Below, one piece after another: positions 17,019 through 26,392 of a stretch of DNA of 64,000 nt. Source of the stretch: Halobacterium jilantaiense (GTDB lineage Archaea > Halobacteriota > Halobacteria > Halobacteriales > Halobacteriaceae). Position numbers and translations under genes: made by a program. The stretch spans positions 2,755,981 to 2,819,980 of the forward strand of contig NZ_FOJA01000001.1 of assembly GCF_900110535.1 (NCBI RefSeq). The letters run 5' to 3'. The notes beneath the pieces are model-generated. The model was not told where the DNA came from, made no database searches, and saw nothing but the letters and a program-made list of their open reading frames with translations. The stretch's first letter is position 1. Each line of letters begins with the position of its first letter.

Positions 17019-17834
17019 ATGCGACCGGTCATCGACCACGTGCCGTTCACGGGGGCGTCGCTCGACGCTCTCGTCGAGCGGTTCGAGACGGCGGGGTTCG
17101 ACCCCAGGTACGGCGGCGAACACCCCGGTGCCGGCACGGAGATGTCGATGCTCGTCTTCCCGGACGGCTCGTACGTCGAACTCGTCGCGCCCACCCAGGC
17201 CGAGACAGGCTGGTGGGGCGAGTTCTTCGACGCCGCCGACCCCCTCGCCGGGCCGAGTGACTGGTGTGTGGAGACCGGGAGCGTCCACGCCGAGTGCCAG
17301 CGGCTGATCGACCACGACGTCGAAATCCACGGCCCCAGCCGGGGTCGCCGGGAGCGTCCCGACGGAACGACTGTCGAGTGGGACTCGGCGTTCCTCGACC
17401 CCGACGACCGCCACCTGCTCCCGTTCCTCGTGAGCGACCGCACTCCGCGCGAGTACCGGGTGCCGGACGCCGACAACTTCGGTGCACCCGTCTCCGGCGT
17501 CGACTGTGTCGTGCTCGCGGTGCCGGATCTGGAGGCCGCACTCGACCGCTTCCAGCGGCTCTACCGGTTCCCCGACCCGAACCGCGACTACGACGACGAG
17601 TTCGGCGACCTCGCCGCGTTCCCCGGACAGGACGTCGTGCTCTCCGAGCCTTCCTCTGGCTGGGTCGCCGACCGCGTCGACCAGTTCGGCCCCGTCCCCA
17701 CGACGGTGCTGCTCACCGCGGACGTCGACGACGCCCGCCACCGCCACCCGCTCGACGGCGGCCGCGAGTGGTTCGACCGCCGCGTCCGCATGATCGACGG
17801 ACTGGACGGCTACCTCGGTGTCGTCTCCCGATAG
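17019..17834 (+). CDS. Glyoxalase-like (VOC superfamily) protein
   Basis: This 271-residue protein has two paired VOC-type modules. The first starts IDHVPFTGASLDALVERF with a metal-type His near residue 6 and a later VELV segment. The second starts SGVDCVVLAVPDLEAALDRF. It fits the glyoxalase-like group whose substrates are mostly unknown. A CTTATC element at 16989-16994 precedes ATG 17019 by the leaderless distance. It is divergent from mvk and convergent with rps2. Confidence 0.75.
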   Translation: MRPVIDHVPFTGASLDALVERFETAGFDPRYGGEHPGAGTEMSMLVFPDGSYVELVAPTQAETGWWGEFFDAADPLAGPSDWCVETGSVHAECQRLIDHDVEIHGPSRGRRERPDGTTVEWDSAFLDPDDRHLLPFLVSDRTPREYRVPDADNFGAPVSGVDCVVLAVPDLEAALDRFQRLYRFPDPNRDYDDEFGDLAAFPGQDVVLSEPSSGWVADRVDQFGPVPTTVLLTADVDDARHRHPLDGGREWFDRRVRMIDGLDGYLGVVSR

Positions 17835-17909
17835 ACGGGACAGACTGATTCTACGTCGAACGCTGCCGCTGGCGGACGAAGCAGCGAACCGAAAAGTGTC
17901 GAAACCGGG

Positions 17910-18665
17910 CTACAGGCCGTCTTCGAAGTCCTCGAGGGCGTAGGTCGGCTCCGCGCCGCGCCGGTCGAGGGTCTCGTTCGCGAGCAGCCAGTAGACCACG
18001 GACAGTGCGCGACGACCCTTGTTGTTCGTCGGCACGACCAGGTCGACGTTCCCGGTCTGGTTGTTGGAGTCACACATCGCGATCACGGGGATGCCGACCG
18101 TGATCGCCTCCTTGACGGCCTGCGAGTCACCGATCGGGTCAGTGACCACGAGGACGTCCGGCTCGATGTAGCCGTCGTAGTCCGGGTTCGTCAGCGTCCC
18201 CGGGATGAAGCGCCCGGTGCGGGCGCGCGCCCCGACGGCCTCCGCGAACTTCTCCGCGGGGAATCGGCCGTACTGGCGACTCGACGTCACCAGAATCTGC
18301 TCAGGGTCGTAGTTCTCCAGGAAGTCCGCCGCCGTACGAATACGGTCGTCGGTCTTCGAGACGTCGAGGACGTACAGGCCGTCCGTGCGGACGCGGTGGA
18401 TGAACCGGTCCATGTCCTTCGTCTTCTGCTGGGTACCGATGTGGACGCCCGCTCCAAGGTAGTCCTCGACGGGGATGAGGAGGTCGGCCTCCTCGTCGGA
18501 CATCACGTCCTCCGTCGCCGTGGACTCCGGCTCGGGCTCCTCGGCTTCTGTCTGTTCGTCTGTCTGGGCCTCGCTCTCGGCCGCCGCCTCGACGTCGGCG
18601 TCGTCCGCCGTCTCGTCGGGCGCGTCCTCGAGGTCGGCCTCGGTGTCGGATTCGTTCTCGCTCAT
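17910..18665 (-). CDS. rps2: 30S ribosomal protein S2
   Basis: This 251-residue small-subunit protein is the archaeal S2/SA type. A 55-residue acidic extension rich in Glu, Asp and Ala precedes the conserved core ([39 protein letters not shown]). It is the last gene of the long leftward operon, with its ATG overlapping the enolase stop as ATGA. The low-complexity N-terminus is typical of haloarchaeal S2. Confidence 0.96.
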   Translation of the reverse strand: MSENESDTEADLEDAPDETADDADVEAAAESEAQTDEQTEAEEPEPESTATEDVMSDEEADLLIPVEDYLGAGVHIGTQQKTKDMDRFIHRVRTDGLYVLDVSKTDDRIRTAADFLENYDPEQILVTSSRQYGRFPAEKFAEAVGARARTGRFIPGTLTNPDYDGYIEPDVLVVTDPIGDSQAVKEAITVGIPVIAMCDSNNQTGNVDLVVPTNNKGRRALSVVYWLLANETLDRRGAEPTYALEDFEDGL

Positions 18666-19858
18666 GCTTCGTCCGCGATGCGGATGAGTTCGTTCAGCTT
18701 GGCGGTTCGCTCGCCGCCGACCGCGCCCGTCTTGATGAACGGCGCGTCGGTCGCCACGGCGAGGTGTGCGATGGTCGCGTCCTCGGTCTCGCCGCTCCGG
18801 TGGGAGACGACTGCGTCGTACCCGTTCCGGGTGGCGAGTTCGATGGCGTCGAAGGCGTCCGAGAGCGTCCCGATCTGGTTGGGTTTCACGAGGATGCTGT
18901 TGGCCGAACCCTCGTCGATGCCGCGCTGCAGGCGCTCCGTGTTCGTCACGAACAGGTCGTCGCCGCAGACGAGCGTCTCGTCGCCCACGCGGTCGGTCAG
19001 CTCCGCGAACGCCTCGAAGTCGTTCTCGTCGAGCGGGTCCTCGACGTACGCGAGGTCGTACTCGGCAACCAGCCCGGCGACGTACTCGATCTGCTCCTCG
19101 GTGGAGCGGCGGTCGTCGCCGTAGGCGTACTCGTCTCCGTCGTAGCACTCGGCAGCCGCCATGTCCAGGCCCAACTGCACGTCGAACCCGAACTCGTCGG
19201 CGACGTCGTCGGCAGCCTCGGCCACCACGTCGAACGCGGTGGCGTCGTCGACCGAGGGAGCCCACGCGCCCTCGTCGCCCTTCGCCGCCGGGACGCCGTC
19301 TTCCTCGAGGATTTCCTTCACGCGAGCGTGGACGGCCGCGTTCGCGAACACGGCCTGTCGCACGCTCGGCGCGCCAGTCGGCGCGACGAGGAACTCCTGG
19401 ATGGCGGTCGCGTCTTCGGCGTGCGCGCCGCCGCCGAGGACGTTCCCGAGCGGAGTCGGGAAGTTCCGGCCGCGGAACGCGCCGCCGAGGTGCTGGTAAG
19501 TGTTGACACCGAGGACGTCCGCGGCGGCCTTCGCCGCCGCCATACTCGTCGCGACGGCGGCGTTCGCGCCGATCTCGGAGAAGTCCTCCGTGCCGTCGGC
19601 CGCGTGCAGCGCCGAATCGACGCCGCGCTGGTCGCCCGCGAACTCGCGTCCCTCCAATCGGGGCGCGACGTGCTCTCGGCCGGCCGCGATGGCCTCCTCG
19701 ACCGGGAGCTCGACTGCCTCGTGTTCGCCCGTGCTCGCCCCGGAAGGCGCTGCCGCACGACCGAACCCGCCGCTGTCCGTCGTCACCTCGGCCTCCACGG
19801 TCTTGTTGCCGCGGGAGTCGAGGACCGGACGATACCGGACGGCCTCGATGCGCGTCAT
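18662..19858 (-). CDS. eno: Enolase
   Basis: This 398-residue enzyme interconverts 2-phosphoglycerate and phosphoenolpyruvate. The [11 protein letters not shown] start, the [13 protein letters not shown] mobile loop, the metal ligand region [10 protein letters not shown] (about 265-275) and the catalytic lysine segment [11 protein letters not shown] (about 321) are all present. It is embedded between rpoK and rps2 in the ribosomal/RNA polymerase operon, a conserved archaeal arrangement. It starts two bases after the rpoK stop. Confidence 0.96.
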   Translation of the reverse strand: MTRIEAVRYRPVLDSRGNKTVEAEVTTDSGGFGRAAAPSGASTGEHEAVELPVEEAIAAGREHVAPRLEGREFAGDQRGVDSALHAADGTEDFSEIGANAAVATSMAAAKAAADVLGVNTYQHLGGAFRGRNFPTPLGNVLGGGAHAEDATAIQEFLVAPTGAPSVRQAVFANAAVHARVKEILEEDGVPAAKGDEGAWAPSVDDATAFDVVAEAADDVADEFGFDVQLGLDMAAAECYDGDEYAYGDDRRSTEEQIEYVAGLVAEYDLAYVEDPLDENDFEAFAELTDRVGDETLVCGDDLFVTNTERLQRGIDEGSANSILVKPNQIGTLSDAFDAIELATRNGYDAVVSHRSGETEDATIAHLAVATDAPFIKTGAVGGERTAKLNELIRIADEA

Positions 19859-19859
19859 C

Positions 19860-20039
19860 TCAGTTCTCCCTCCGGACGGTGAACGGGAGCGCGTCCGCGT
19901 CGTACTCCTCGGCCGCGATGAGGATCGGCTCCGTCTGGTCGGTGTCGACCAGGACGGGCGCTCCGTACGCCACCTGCAGCGCTCGCGCGCCGATGATGCG
20001 GGCCTTCTCGTATCGACTGAAGTGCTGTGTCCCGCTCAT
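19860..20039 (-). CDS. rpoK: DNA-directed RNA polymerase subunit K (Rpo6)
   Basis: This 59-residue protein is Rpo6, the archaeal omega/Rpb6 equivalent that stabilises the clamp and assembly of RNA polymerase. [17 protein letters not shown] is the family core. ATG at 20039 gives [14 protein letters not shown] and overlaps the Rpo10 stop (ATGA). Confidence 0.95.
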   Translation of the reverse strand: MSGTQHFSRYEKARIIGARALQVAYGAPVLVDTDQTEPILIAAEEYDADALPFTVRREN

Positions 20040-20236
20040 TGGTATGGGGAGACCACGTCGACGAGGTCCTGGTGGGAGATGAGCATCCGGCGACAGCAGT
20101 GCCGGTCGACGCCGAGGTCGTCCAGCACGTCGGCCGGATCCTCGTCGCCCTCGTGGCTCTCGGCTCGCGCCTTGAACTCCTCCCAGTGTTCGCCGACGAC
20201 CGTACCGCAACTGAAACACCGGACTGGTACCATCAT
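20036..20236 (-). CDS. rpoN: DNA-directed RNA polymerase subunit N (Rpo10)
   Basis: This 66-residue subunit is Rpo10, the Rpb10 equivalent. The zinc site is visible as CFSCG near the N-terminus and the adjacent cysteines of DRHCCRRM. Translation may start at the first ATG (20236) or the second, one codon later (20233); the family usually reads M(M)VPVRCF. It is coupled to rpoK downstream. Confidence 0.95.
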   Translation of the reverse strand: MMVPVRCFSCGTVVGEHWEEFKARAESHEGDEDPADVLDDLGVDRHCCRRMLISHQDLVDVVSPYQ

Positions 20237-20248
20237 TGTCTGGTCACC

Positions 20249-20647
20249 TCAGCGGTAGGACTTCTGGTAGCGAGCGCGTGCCCCGGGACCGCCCCACTTC
20301 TTGGACTCGCGCTGGCGCACGTCGTTCACCAGGAGGCTACGGTCGAACTCCCGGAACGCGTCCCGGAGTTCGGCGTCGCCGTAGTGCTCGACGAGCCCGC
20401 GCGCGATGGCGGTGCGGACGGCGTCCGCCTGTCCGGCGAACCCGCCACCCGCGACGTCGACGTCGATGTCGACGCCGTCGCGGAGATCGCTACCCGAGAT
20501 GCGGAACGGCTCCAGCATCTTCAGGCGCGCCATCTCCGGATCGACGAGTTCGACGGGCTGGGAGTTGATTCGCACGCGACCCTCTCCGTCGCTCACGGTG
20601 GCGCGAGCGACAGCCGTCTTCTTCTTGCCTGACGTGTTGGTTACCAT
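20249..20647 (-). CDS. rps9: 30S ribosomal protein S9
   Basis: This 132-residue S9 protein ends in [17 protein letters not shown], the basic tail that reaches the P-site tRNA on the ribosome. The [12 protein letters not shown] start and the [20 protein letters not shown] core are diagnostic. It overlaps the rpl13 end by seven bases. Confidence 0.97.
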   Translation of the reverse strand: MVTNTSGKKKTAVARATVSDGEGRVRINSQPVELVDPEMARLKMLEPFRISGSDLRDGVDIDVDVAGGGFAGQADAVRTAIARGLVEHYGDAELRDAFREFDRSLLVNDVRQRESKKWGGPGARARYQKSYR

Positions 20648-21078
20648 GTGATGTTCGCCCCCAGTTCTTCGGACACTTCGCCGAGGGTGACGAAGCGGAT
20701 GGTCGACAGCCGGTCGAGCGAGGTGCCGTCGAGCACTTCGCCGTCGTCGTCTGTCGGGTTACCCACGTAGACGCGGACGCTGTCCAGCGCCTCGCGGCCG
20801 TCGTCCTGCTTGTACGGCAGCATGCCGCGGATGGCACGCTTGAAGATGCCGTCGGGGCGCTTCGGGTAGTACGGACCCCGGTCGGACCCCAGCTCGGCGC
20901 GCTTCCGGTACGTGGAGAAGACGTCCTCTTCCGTTCCGGTGATGACCGCGTCCTCCGCGTTCACCACGGCGACCGAGTCGCCGGCGAGCGCGCGCTCGGC
21001 GACGTTGCTCGCGACGCGACCCAGGATGCAGTCGCGGGCGTCCACGACTACGTCTGCGTCGAACTCTGCGAGGCTCAT
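20641..21078 (-). CDS. rpl13: 50S ribosomal protein L13
   Basis: This 145-residue large-subunit protein shows the L13 features [21 protein letters not shown] near the N-terminus and the [11 protein letters not shown] core. It overlaps the L18e stop by four bases and the S9 start by seven, indicating coupled translation in the operon. Confidence 0.97.
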   Translation of the reverse strand: MSLAEFDADVVVDARDCILGRVASNVAERALAGDSVAVVNAEDAVITGTEEDVFSTYRKRAELGSDRGPYYPKRPDGIFKRAIRGMLPYKQDDGREALDSVRVYVGNPTDDDGEVLDGTSLDRLSTIRFVTLGEVSEELGANITW

Positions 21079-21428
21079 CGGATCACCCGCACGTCGCTAC
21101 CCTCTGGGTTCTGTTCGACTGCCTGTTCCAGGTGGACGGCGTCACCGTCGGCGTGCTGAATCTTCGTCTCCGCGCTGCTGGAGAAATCCACAGCAGCCAC
21201 GGTGACGGACTTCCGCAGCGCGCCGGACCCCAGGACCTTCCCGGGGACGACGACCGTCTCGTCCTCGTTCGCGTACCGTTCGATACGACTCAGGTTCACC
21301 TCGGCGTGCGTGGACCGCGGCTTCTCCAGCCGGTCGGCCACGTCGTGCCAGATGTCCGCGCCCGAATCCCGGGCGACGGACTTCAGTTCGGCGATGAGAC
21401 TGCTGAGTCTCGGACTTGTCTTGCTCAT
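21075..21428 (-). CDS. rpl18e: 50S ribosomal protein L18e
   Basis: This 117-residue protein matches L18e (eukaryotic L18, related to bacterial L15). It has the early segment [10 protein letters not shown] and the central [12 protein letters not shown] motif. ATG at 21428 gives [12 protein letters not shown] and excludes the in-frame extension that would overlap tRNA-Leu. It lies 35 bases downstream of the tRNA gene. Confidence 0.95.
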   Translation of the reverse strand: MSKTSPRLSSLIAELKSVARDSGADIWHDVADRLEKPRSTHAEVNLSRIERYANEDETVVVPGKVLGSGALRKSVTVAAVDFSSSAETKIQHADGDAVHLEQAVEQNPEGSDVRVIR

Positions 21429-21462
21429 GCTCCTAACTCCTGAAAGTTGTGAGAAGTCGAAT

Positions 21463-21546
21463 GCAGGGAGCAGGATTTGAACCTGCGAACCCCTACGGGA
21501 CAGCGCCCTGAACGCTGCGCCTTTGGCCAAACTTGGCTATCCCTGC
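21463..21546 (-). tRNA. tRNA-Leu (anticodon CAG)
   Basis: The reverse strand folds as a class II tRNA of 84 nucleotides. The acceptor stem is GCAGGGA/TCCCTGC, the anticodon stem CAGCG/CGCTG closes the loop TTCAGGG (CAG at positions 34-36), a variable arm follows, and the T arm is GCAGG-TTCAAAT-CCTGC. No intron is visible. CCA is not encoded. It separates rpoD from rpl18e inside the ribosomal operon. Confidence 0.95.
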
Positions 21547-21672
21547 TCGGCCTCGGTGACCTTACGCTTCTCTGTAGCCCCCGCCCCTTCTTACCGATTA
21601 CGATTGCCGGTCCCGTCGCTCCCGGGGCAGGAACGGACGCCGGTTCGGTGTTGAGGGGGGAGACGTTCATAG

Positions 21673-22419
21673 TTACAGTTGGACTGCCTGTTCGAGTTCG
21701 TCCGCGCGGTCGACCAGGGTGTCGACCGCCCGCAGCACCAGTTCTTCAACGGGCATCGAGCCGTCGGATTCGACGTGGAAGACGAACGCGCCGGGGACGT
21801 CCTCGACCTCGACCTCCTTGCCGGGGTACCGGTTCGTCAGGTCGTGGTCGAAGTCGTCGGTCGGCACCAGTTCGCCGTCCTCCTCGATGACGCCCCGGAG
21901 CATCCGGGGTTCGTCGTCCGCGTACTCGGAGCTGTCACCCACAACGTTGATTTGTTGCAGGTGTCGGTAGCCCACCGCCACCCCGCCCTGGTGTTTGGCG
22001 TGGTCGCGGCCATAGCCCATCACGGCGTCGGCCTCCAGTTCGAGGCGCTGGTCGTCTTTCAGCTCGATGATGGGGATGTTCTCGTCTGCCGGTTCGACCT
22101 CGGGGTCGTTGCTCACGAGGTCGCCGGAGTACGCGGTGCCCGGACCCTCGACGTCGAGCGCGAGCGTGACCGACTCGCCCGCCTCGTAGTCCTCGGGCGT
22201 CGTCAACGGAACGAGTCCGAGTCGCAGCCCGAGCTGCTCGTCGAACATCACGCTCGAATTCTCCACGAACCGCACGGTGTCGATGGACAGCGTCGGGACG
22301 TCCGCGAGAATCGCGCGACGAATCCCGTTCGCGAATGCGGGCGTGATGTTCCGAACGACGAACCGGGCCTCCCGGTCGTCGCGGTCGACGAATTCGACGT
22401 CGAAGTCCTGGCTACTCAT
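21673..22419 (-). CDS. rpoD: DNA-directed RNA polymerase subunit D (Rpo3)
   Basis: This 248-residue subunit is Rpo3, the archaeal alpha/Rpb3 homologue that nucleates polymerase assembly with Rpo11. The N-terminal segment [23 protein letters not shown] is the dimerisation motif. No cysteine cluster is visible, so the Fe-S or zinc site of some archaeal Rpo3 proteins is absent. ATG at 22419 ([12 protein letters not shown]) lies four bases after the S11 stop. The 126 bases to tRNA-Leu probably carry the tRNA promoter (a GTAATCG-like element near 21593-21600). Confidence 0.95.
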   Translation of the reverse strand: MSSQDFDVEFVDRDDREARFVVRNITPAFANGIRRAILADVPTLSIDTVRFVENSSVMFDEQLGLRLGLVPLTTPEDYEAGESVTLALDVEGPGTAYSGDLVSNDPEVEPADENIPIIELKDDQRLELEADAVMGYGRDHAKHQGGVAVGYRHLQQINVVGDSSEYADDEPRMLRGVIEEDGELVPTDDFDHDLTNRYPGKEVEVEDVPGAFVFHVESDGSMPVEELVLRAVDTLVDRADELEQAVQL

Positions 22420-22423
22420 GGTT

Positions 22424-22807
22424 CTAGTACCCGCTGTTCTTCGGCGGTCGCGTCCCGTCGTGCGGGATGGGCGTGACGTCCTCGATGCGACCGATTTCGA
22501 GGCCGGCTCGGGCGAGCGCGCGAATCGCGGCCTGCGCACCCGGGCCCGGGCTCCGCTGGAGGTTCCCGCCGGGACCGCGAACCCGGACGTGGACCTTCTC
22601 GATGCCCTGATCGAGTACTTCCTCTGCGAGCTTTTCTGCCATCTGCATCGCGGCGTACGGCGACGCCTCGTCCCGGTTCTGCTTCACCACGGAACCGCCA
22701 CTGGACTTCGCGAGCGTCTCTGCGCCCGTCTCGTCCGTCACGGTCATGATGGTGTTGTTGAAGGAGGCGTGGACGTGCGCGATGCCCCATTTGGTGTCGT
22801 CAGCCAT
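22424..22807 (-). CDS. rps11: 30S ribosomal protein S11
   Basis: This 127-residue small-subunit protein shows the universally conserved [18 protein letters not shown] start and the VRGPGGN and PHDGTRPPK segments near the mRNA exit platform. It is spaced six bases after S4 and four before rpoD in the operon. Confidence 0.97.
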   Translation of the reverse strand: MADDTKWGIAHVHASFNNTIMTVTDETGAETLAKSSGGSVVKQNRDEASPYAAMQMAEKLAEEVLDQGIEKVHVRVRGPGGNLQRSPGPGAQAAIRALARAGLEIGRIEDVTPIPHDGTRPPKNSGY

Positions 22808-22813
22808 GCGTTA

Positions 22814-23326
22814 TCACTCCTGAGCACCGGCGCGAGCCGGGTGCAGTTCGTCGGTGAGGTCGCTCGTTTCGTCGAACGCGAGGGCGTCCTCCTCGTCGAC
22901 GGGGACCGTGTAGGACGGCTCCGTGACGCGGCTGTCGTCGACCGTGATGTGGCCGTGGTTGACGAACTGGCGGGCCTGCCCCACCGTGTTCGCCAGGCCT
23001 TCGCGGTAGACGACCGTCTGGAGGCGTCGCTCGAGGACGTCCGTGACTTCCAGCGACAGGACGTCGTCGAGGCTCTCCTCCGAAGAGAGGATGCCGATGC
23101 GCTTCAGGCGGGAGACGAACTCCTCGCCGGACGCCGTGCCGGTCTGTCCGAGCAGGCGTCGCGCCTCGCGGCGGTAGTCGCGCAGTTCGGACTGCGCTCG
23201 CCAGAGTTCCTCTTTGTTCTTCAGGCCGTAGCGCGAGAGGAGGTCGGACTCCTCTGCGATGCGCTCGCCCTGGTAGGGGTGGTTCGGCGTCTCGTAGAAC
23301 TTGGTGTTCTCGCCCGGGAGCGCCAT
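22814..23326 (-). CDS. rps4: 30S ribosomal protein S4
   Basis: This 170-residue primary 16S rRNA-binding protein has the [20 protein letters not shown] region and the S4 RNA-binding fold ([27 protein letters not shown]). Its length is that of archaeal S4, shorter than bacterial. The ATG shares one base with the S13 stop (TAATG). Confidence 0.97.
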   Translation of the reverse strand: MALPGENTKFYETPNHPYQGERIAEESDLLSRYGLKNKEELWRAQSELRDYRREARRLLGQTGTASGEEFVSRLKRIGILSSEESLDDVLSLEVTDVLERRLQTVVYREGLANTVGQARQFVNHGHITVDDSRVTEPSYTVPVDEEDALAFDETSDLTDELHPARAGAQE

Positions 23327-23838
23327 TACTCCTCACCCCCCTCTGCTTCTTCCGCTGCCTGTTCTTCCTTGATCGCCTCGACGTTCACGCCGATGGTGCC
23401 CTCGGTACGACCAGTGGACTTCGTGCGCTGACCGCGGACCTTCTGTCCGCGCTCGTGACGGATGCCCTTGTAGGAACGAATCATCCGCATGCGGTTGATG
23501 TCCTGGTCGCGGGTGAGCTCCACGTCGTTGCCCGTGATGTGCTGGTTCTCGCCGGTGTAGAAGTCGTCCCGGCGGTTCGCCAGCCACTCCGGAGCGTGCT
23601 CCGTGAAGGAGTCGACGGCCTCGGTGACGCTCTCGATGGCGTCGTCCTCGAGACCGCCCATCGTCGCGGTTCGGTCGACGCCGGCTTCGTCGGCGACGAC
23701 ACGCGCGACGCGACGGCCCACGCCGTCGAGCTCCGCGAGAGCACGCTCGACGGACTTGGTACCGTCGAGGTCTGTCTGACCGATGCGGACGAAGTACTGA
23801 ATGTCCTCGTCCACGTCTTCTTGTTCTTCCGAACTCAT
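23326..23838 (-). CDS. rps13: 30S ribosomal protein S13
   Basis: This 170-residue protein contacts 16S rRNA and tRNA at the subunit head. [20 protein letters not shown], the helix-two-turn-helix [13 protein letters not shown], and the C-terminal [17 protein letters not shown] are conserved. It is the first protein gene of the leftward operon, 22 bases after tRNA-Ser. Confidence 0.97.
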   Translation of the reverse strand: MSSEEQEDVDEDIQYFVRIGQTDLDGTKSVERALAELDGVGRRVARVVADEAGVDRTATMGGLEDDAIESVTEAVDSFTEHAPEWLANRRDDFYTGENQHITGNDVELTRDQDINRMRMIRSYKGIRHERGQKVRGQRTKSTGRTEGTIGVNVEAIKEEQAAEEAEGGEE

Positions 23839-23860
23839 GATTGGGTTGTCTGTGAAAGGC

Positions 23861-23942
23861 GTCGTGGCGGGGATTTGAACCCCGGAGGCTTGCGCCACAG
23901 AGTTAGCAACCCTGCGCCTTGACCAGGCTAGGCTACCACGAC
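23861..23942 (-). tRNA. tRNA-Ser (anticodon GCT)
   Basis: The reverse strand gives an 82-nucleotide class II tRNA. The acceptor is GTCGTGG/CCACGAC, the anticodon stem CAGGG/CTCTG carries loop TTGCTAA (GCT), there is a long variable arm, and the T arm is CGGGG-TTCAAAT-CCCCG. It has no intron and no encoded CCA. It stands at the head of the S13-to-S2 operon and is probably cut out of a common transcript. Confidence 0.95.
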
Positions 23943-24026
23943 AGGCTTTCCGTGTGTATCTTCGCCCTCTCGGACTCGGGGCCTGGGCCCCTACAGTGAC
24001 TGCACTCGTGCGAACTCGCGCGCAGT

Positions 24027-24034
24027 ACTTAAAC
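24027..24034 (-). promoter_or_regulatory. TATA element of the tRNA-Ser/S13 operon
   Basis: GTTTAAGT on the minus strand is the only AT-rich octamer upstream of tRNA-Ser. Transcription would begin near 24004, about 60 bases before the tRNA 5' end, giving a short leader for RNase P processing. It is the likely main promoter for the whole leftward ribosomal/RNA polymerase operon. Confidence 0.5.
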
Positions 24035-24149
24035 ACTACGAAGGGCGTCGGACCGAATCCACGGCCGTGGTGCGTGTGAGACGCCCACACGTCTGCTGAT
24101 GAGGGCTCGAATCAGGCCCGCGGTGCCGCCGCATACCGCCGACACAACC

Positions 24150-24156
24150 CTTATCG
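24150..24156 (+). promoter_or_regulatory. TATA element of the mrp gene
   Basis: CTTATCG lies 25-31 bases before the ATG at 24181, the spacing of leaderless haloarchaeal transcripts. It is divergent from the ribosomal operon promoter about 120 bases away. The 237-base intergenic region holds no other recognisable feature. Confidence 0.5.
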
Positions 24157-24180
24157 GCCGACCCACCCCTATCCCGACTC

Positions 24181-25212
24181 ATGAACGAAGACGACGTGCT
24201 GGACCTCCTCGAAGCCGTCGAGGACCCCGCCCTGGGCGACGACATCGTCTCGCTCGGTCTCGTCAACGACCTCGACGTCGACGGCGACACCGTCACCATC
24301 TCGCTCGCGCTCGGCGCGCCCTACTCCCCCAACGAAAACGACATCGCCGCACGCGTACGCGAAGTACTTGAGGGTGAAGGGCTGGAGCCCGACCTCACCG
24401 CCGCTATCCCCGACCGTGCCGAAGCGGAAGTCCTGCCCGGCGTCAAGAACGTCGTCGCTGTCGCCTCCGGCAAAGGTGGTGTCGGCAAGTCCACGGTCGC
24501 AGTCAACCTCGCCGCTGGCCTCGCAGACCGCGGTGCCCGCGTCGGCCTCTTTGACGCCGACATCTACGGCCCCAACGTCCCCCGCATGGTCGACGCCGAC
24601 GACCACCCGCAAGCAACCGAGAGCGAGACCATCGTCCCGCCAGAGAAGTTCGGAATGAAGCTCATGAGCATGGCGTTCATGGTCGGCGAAGACGACCCCG
24701 TCATCTGGCGCGGCCCTATGGTCCACAAGGTGCTCACCCAACTCATCGAGGACGTCGAGTGGGGCCACCTCGACTACCTCGTCGTCGACCTCCCACCGGG
24801 CACCGGCGACACCCAACTCACCCTCCTCCAGACCCTCCCACTCACCGGCTCCGTCGTCGTCACCACCCCCGAAGACGTCGCCGTCGACGACGCCCGCAAG
24901 GGCCTCCGCATGTTCGGCCGCCACGACACCACGGTGCTCGGCGTCGTCGAGAACATGTCGACGTTCGTCTGCCCGGACTGCGGCGGCACCCACGACATCT
25001 TCGGTGCCGGCGGCGGTCAGGACTTCGCCGACGCCAACGACCTCCCGTTCCTCGGTTCCATCCCCCTCGACCCGAGCGTCCGTCAGGGCGGCGACCAGGG
25101 CGCTCCCGTCGTCCTCGATGACGACAACGACACCGGAGAATCGTTCCGCGAGTTCGCCGCCGAAACCGCGGACATGCTCGGCTTCGTCCAGCGACAGGGG
25201 GTCGGCGAATGA
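24181..25212 (+). CDS. mrp: Mrp/NBP35-type P-loop ATPase, iron-sulfur cluster carrier
   Basis: This 343-residue protein has an N-terminal MIP18/DUF59-like domain (about 1-85) and a C-terminal Mrp ATPase domain. The deviant Walker A is SGKGGVGKST (about 97-106), the switch region is DADIYGPNVPRM, and CPDC near residue 264 supplies the bridging Fe-S cysteines. Mrp proteins dimerise and deliver 4Fe-4S clusters to target enzymes. The stop overlaps the start of the next small gene (ATGA). Confidence 0.93.
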   Translation: MNEDDVLDLLEAVEDPALGDDIVSLGLVNDLDVDGDTVTISLALGAPYSPNENDIAARVREVLEGEGLEPDLTAAIPDRAEAEVLPGVKNVVAVASGKGGVGKSTVAVNLAAGLADRGARVGLFDADIYGPNVPRMVDADDHPQATESETIVPPEKFGMKLMSMAFMVGEDDPVIWRGPMVHKVLTQLIEDVEWGHLDYLVVDLPPGTGDTQLTLLQTLPLTGSVVVTTPEDVAVDDARKGLRMFGRHDTTVLGVVENMSTFVCPDCGGTHDIFGAGGGQDFADANDLPFLGSIPLDPSVRQGGDQGAPVVLDDDNDTGESFREFAAETADMLGFVQRQGVGE

Positions 25213-25424
25213 CCGGGTTCGACGACGACGTGAAACGCGACGCCCTCCGCGAAGTCGCGGGCGAACTACGCGAGGAGGACTCGGAGGAAGCCGAACGCAT
25301 CGCCGCACTCGTGCATCGCGTGAGCGACATCTACGACGACACCGAGGACGTCGACGCCCAGCACGTCTACCTCAACATGCGGAACATCCTCCAGATCTCC
25401 GAGCAGGGCGGCATCGAACGCTAG
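25209..25424 (+). CDS. Small acidic helical protein coupled to mrp, function unknown
   Basis: This 71-residue protein is rich in Glu, Asp and Arg and predicted helical (KRDALREVAGELREEDSEEAERIAALVHRVSDIYDD). It has no cysteines. ATG overlaps the mrp stop (ATGA), which suggests functional or stoichiometric coupling with the Fe-S carrier, but no family function is known to me. It ends four bases into the convergent accessory gene. Confidence 0.7.
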   Translation: MTGFDDDVKRDALREVAGELREEDSEEAERIAALVHRVSDIYDDTEDVDAQHVYLNMRNILQISEQGGIER

Positions 25425-26392
25425 CGACGGCCCCGTCGTCGATACCAGACTCCCGCGATAATTGCAACGACGACGAGCACCGCGCCAACTTTCGACGCTC
25501 GGTCCGAAATCGGATCCACGTCTGGGCCCGTATACTGCTCTCTCGCCGACTCGTTCTCGTAGTAGACCTCTCGCTCCTCGATCTCTCGCTGGGACGGTAT
25601 ATCGCCGAACTCGGGCTCCCAAGTTTCGAGGGTCCCATTCGGATAGGATACGAAGCTTACACGGTCGAACTTAATACCGGGGTTAAACTTACCACCGTAG
25701 AGTCGGACTGTCCCGGCAATGATGTCATCGTTTGCTTCACTGAGCCGTACGGAATACTGACCACCAGGGTTACCATCGGAAGCATCGCTCAAATATCGGG
25801 AGTCTGATTTGAGTGTTCGAACTTCCGCTTCTGGGACGTAGGTACGATTACCTTCATTTTCGACTTCCAGAACAACACGAGGCTGCCCGCTCTTCGTCTC
25901 TTCTCGCTTTATTGTAAGATACTCAAAATGTGGTGTCGGAACTCCCTCTTCATCCATAGTGTCAATATTTTGGGTGAAATTAAAATAGAAGGTTCCGTTG
26001 TGGGAAGAAACCATCACAGAATGGTTCTTCCTCGTCGCGTCAATTCCATCGGTAATCGCCTGATTACCTCGGAACTCGTCGCCCGGCGTTAATCTTATAG
26101 AGCCACTGTCTGCAAGAGGTTTGTCATCAACCCAAACGCTGTAACCAAAACTCTGATTCTGATCTCCAGTATTTTTTGCCACTGTACACACACGCTGTGT
26201 ACTTTGGTTATAGGTAATTGCGTACTCCACGCGACTGAAGAACTCACTCACTCCCGTCTTTGTTTGACCGTCACACCCTACTTCTGGCGGTTCATTGACT
26301 GTTTGTTCTGCTGTTACGGGTGTAGCTAGCAGCAACGATGTCCCGAGCAGTATACTGAATACAAGATTAGAAGCTTTCCGCATGTGTTTCAT
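25421..26392 (-). CDS. Exported membrane-anchored protein of the AT-rich accessory segment
   Basis: This 323-residue protein has an N-terminal signal peptide (KASNLVFSILLGTSLLLATPVTA), an extracellular beta-rich region with several N-x-S/T sites, and a C-terminal membrane helix (about 296-315) followed by the cytoplasmic stop YRRRGRR. No known domain is recognised. The start may be ATG 26392 or ATG 26383; either overlaps the upstream secreted protein gene by 17-26 bases, so the two are probably a co-translated pair. G+C is far below the rest of the window (24/60 in the line at 25921), a sign of transfer. Confidence 0.75.
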   Translation of the reverse strand: MKHMRKASNLVFSILLGTSLLLATPVTAEQTVNEPPEVGCDGQTKTGVSEFFSRVEYAITYNQSTQRVCTVAKNTGDQNQSFGYSVWVDDKPLADSGSIRLTPGDEFRGNQAITDGIDATRKNHSVMVSSHNGTFYFNFTQNIDTMDEEGVPTPHFEYLTIKREETKSGQPRVVLEVENEGNRTYVPEAEVRTLKSDSRYLSDASDGNPGGQYSVRLSEANDDIIAGTVRLYGGKFNPGIKFDRVSFVSYPNGTLETWEPEFGDIPSQREIEEREVYYENESAREQYTGPDVDPISDRASKVGAVLVVVAIIAGVWYRRRGRR

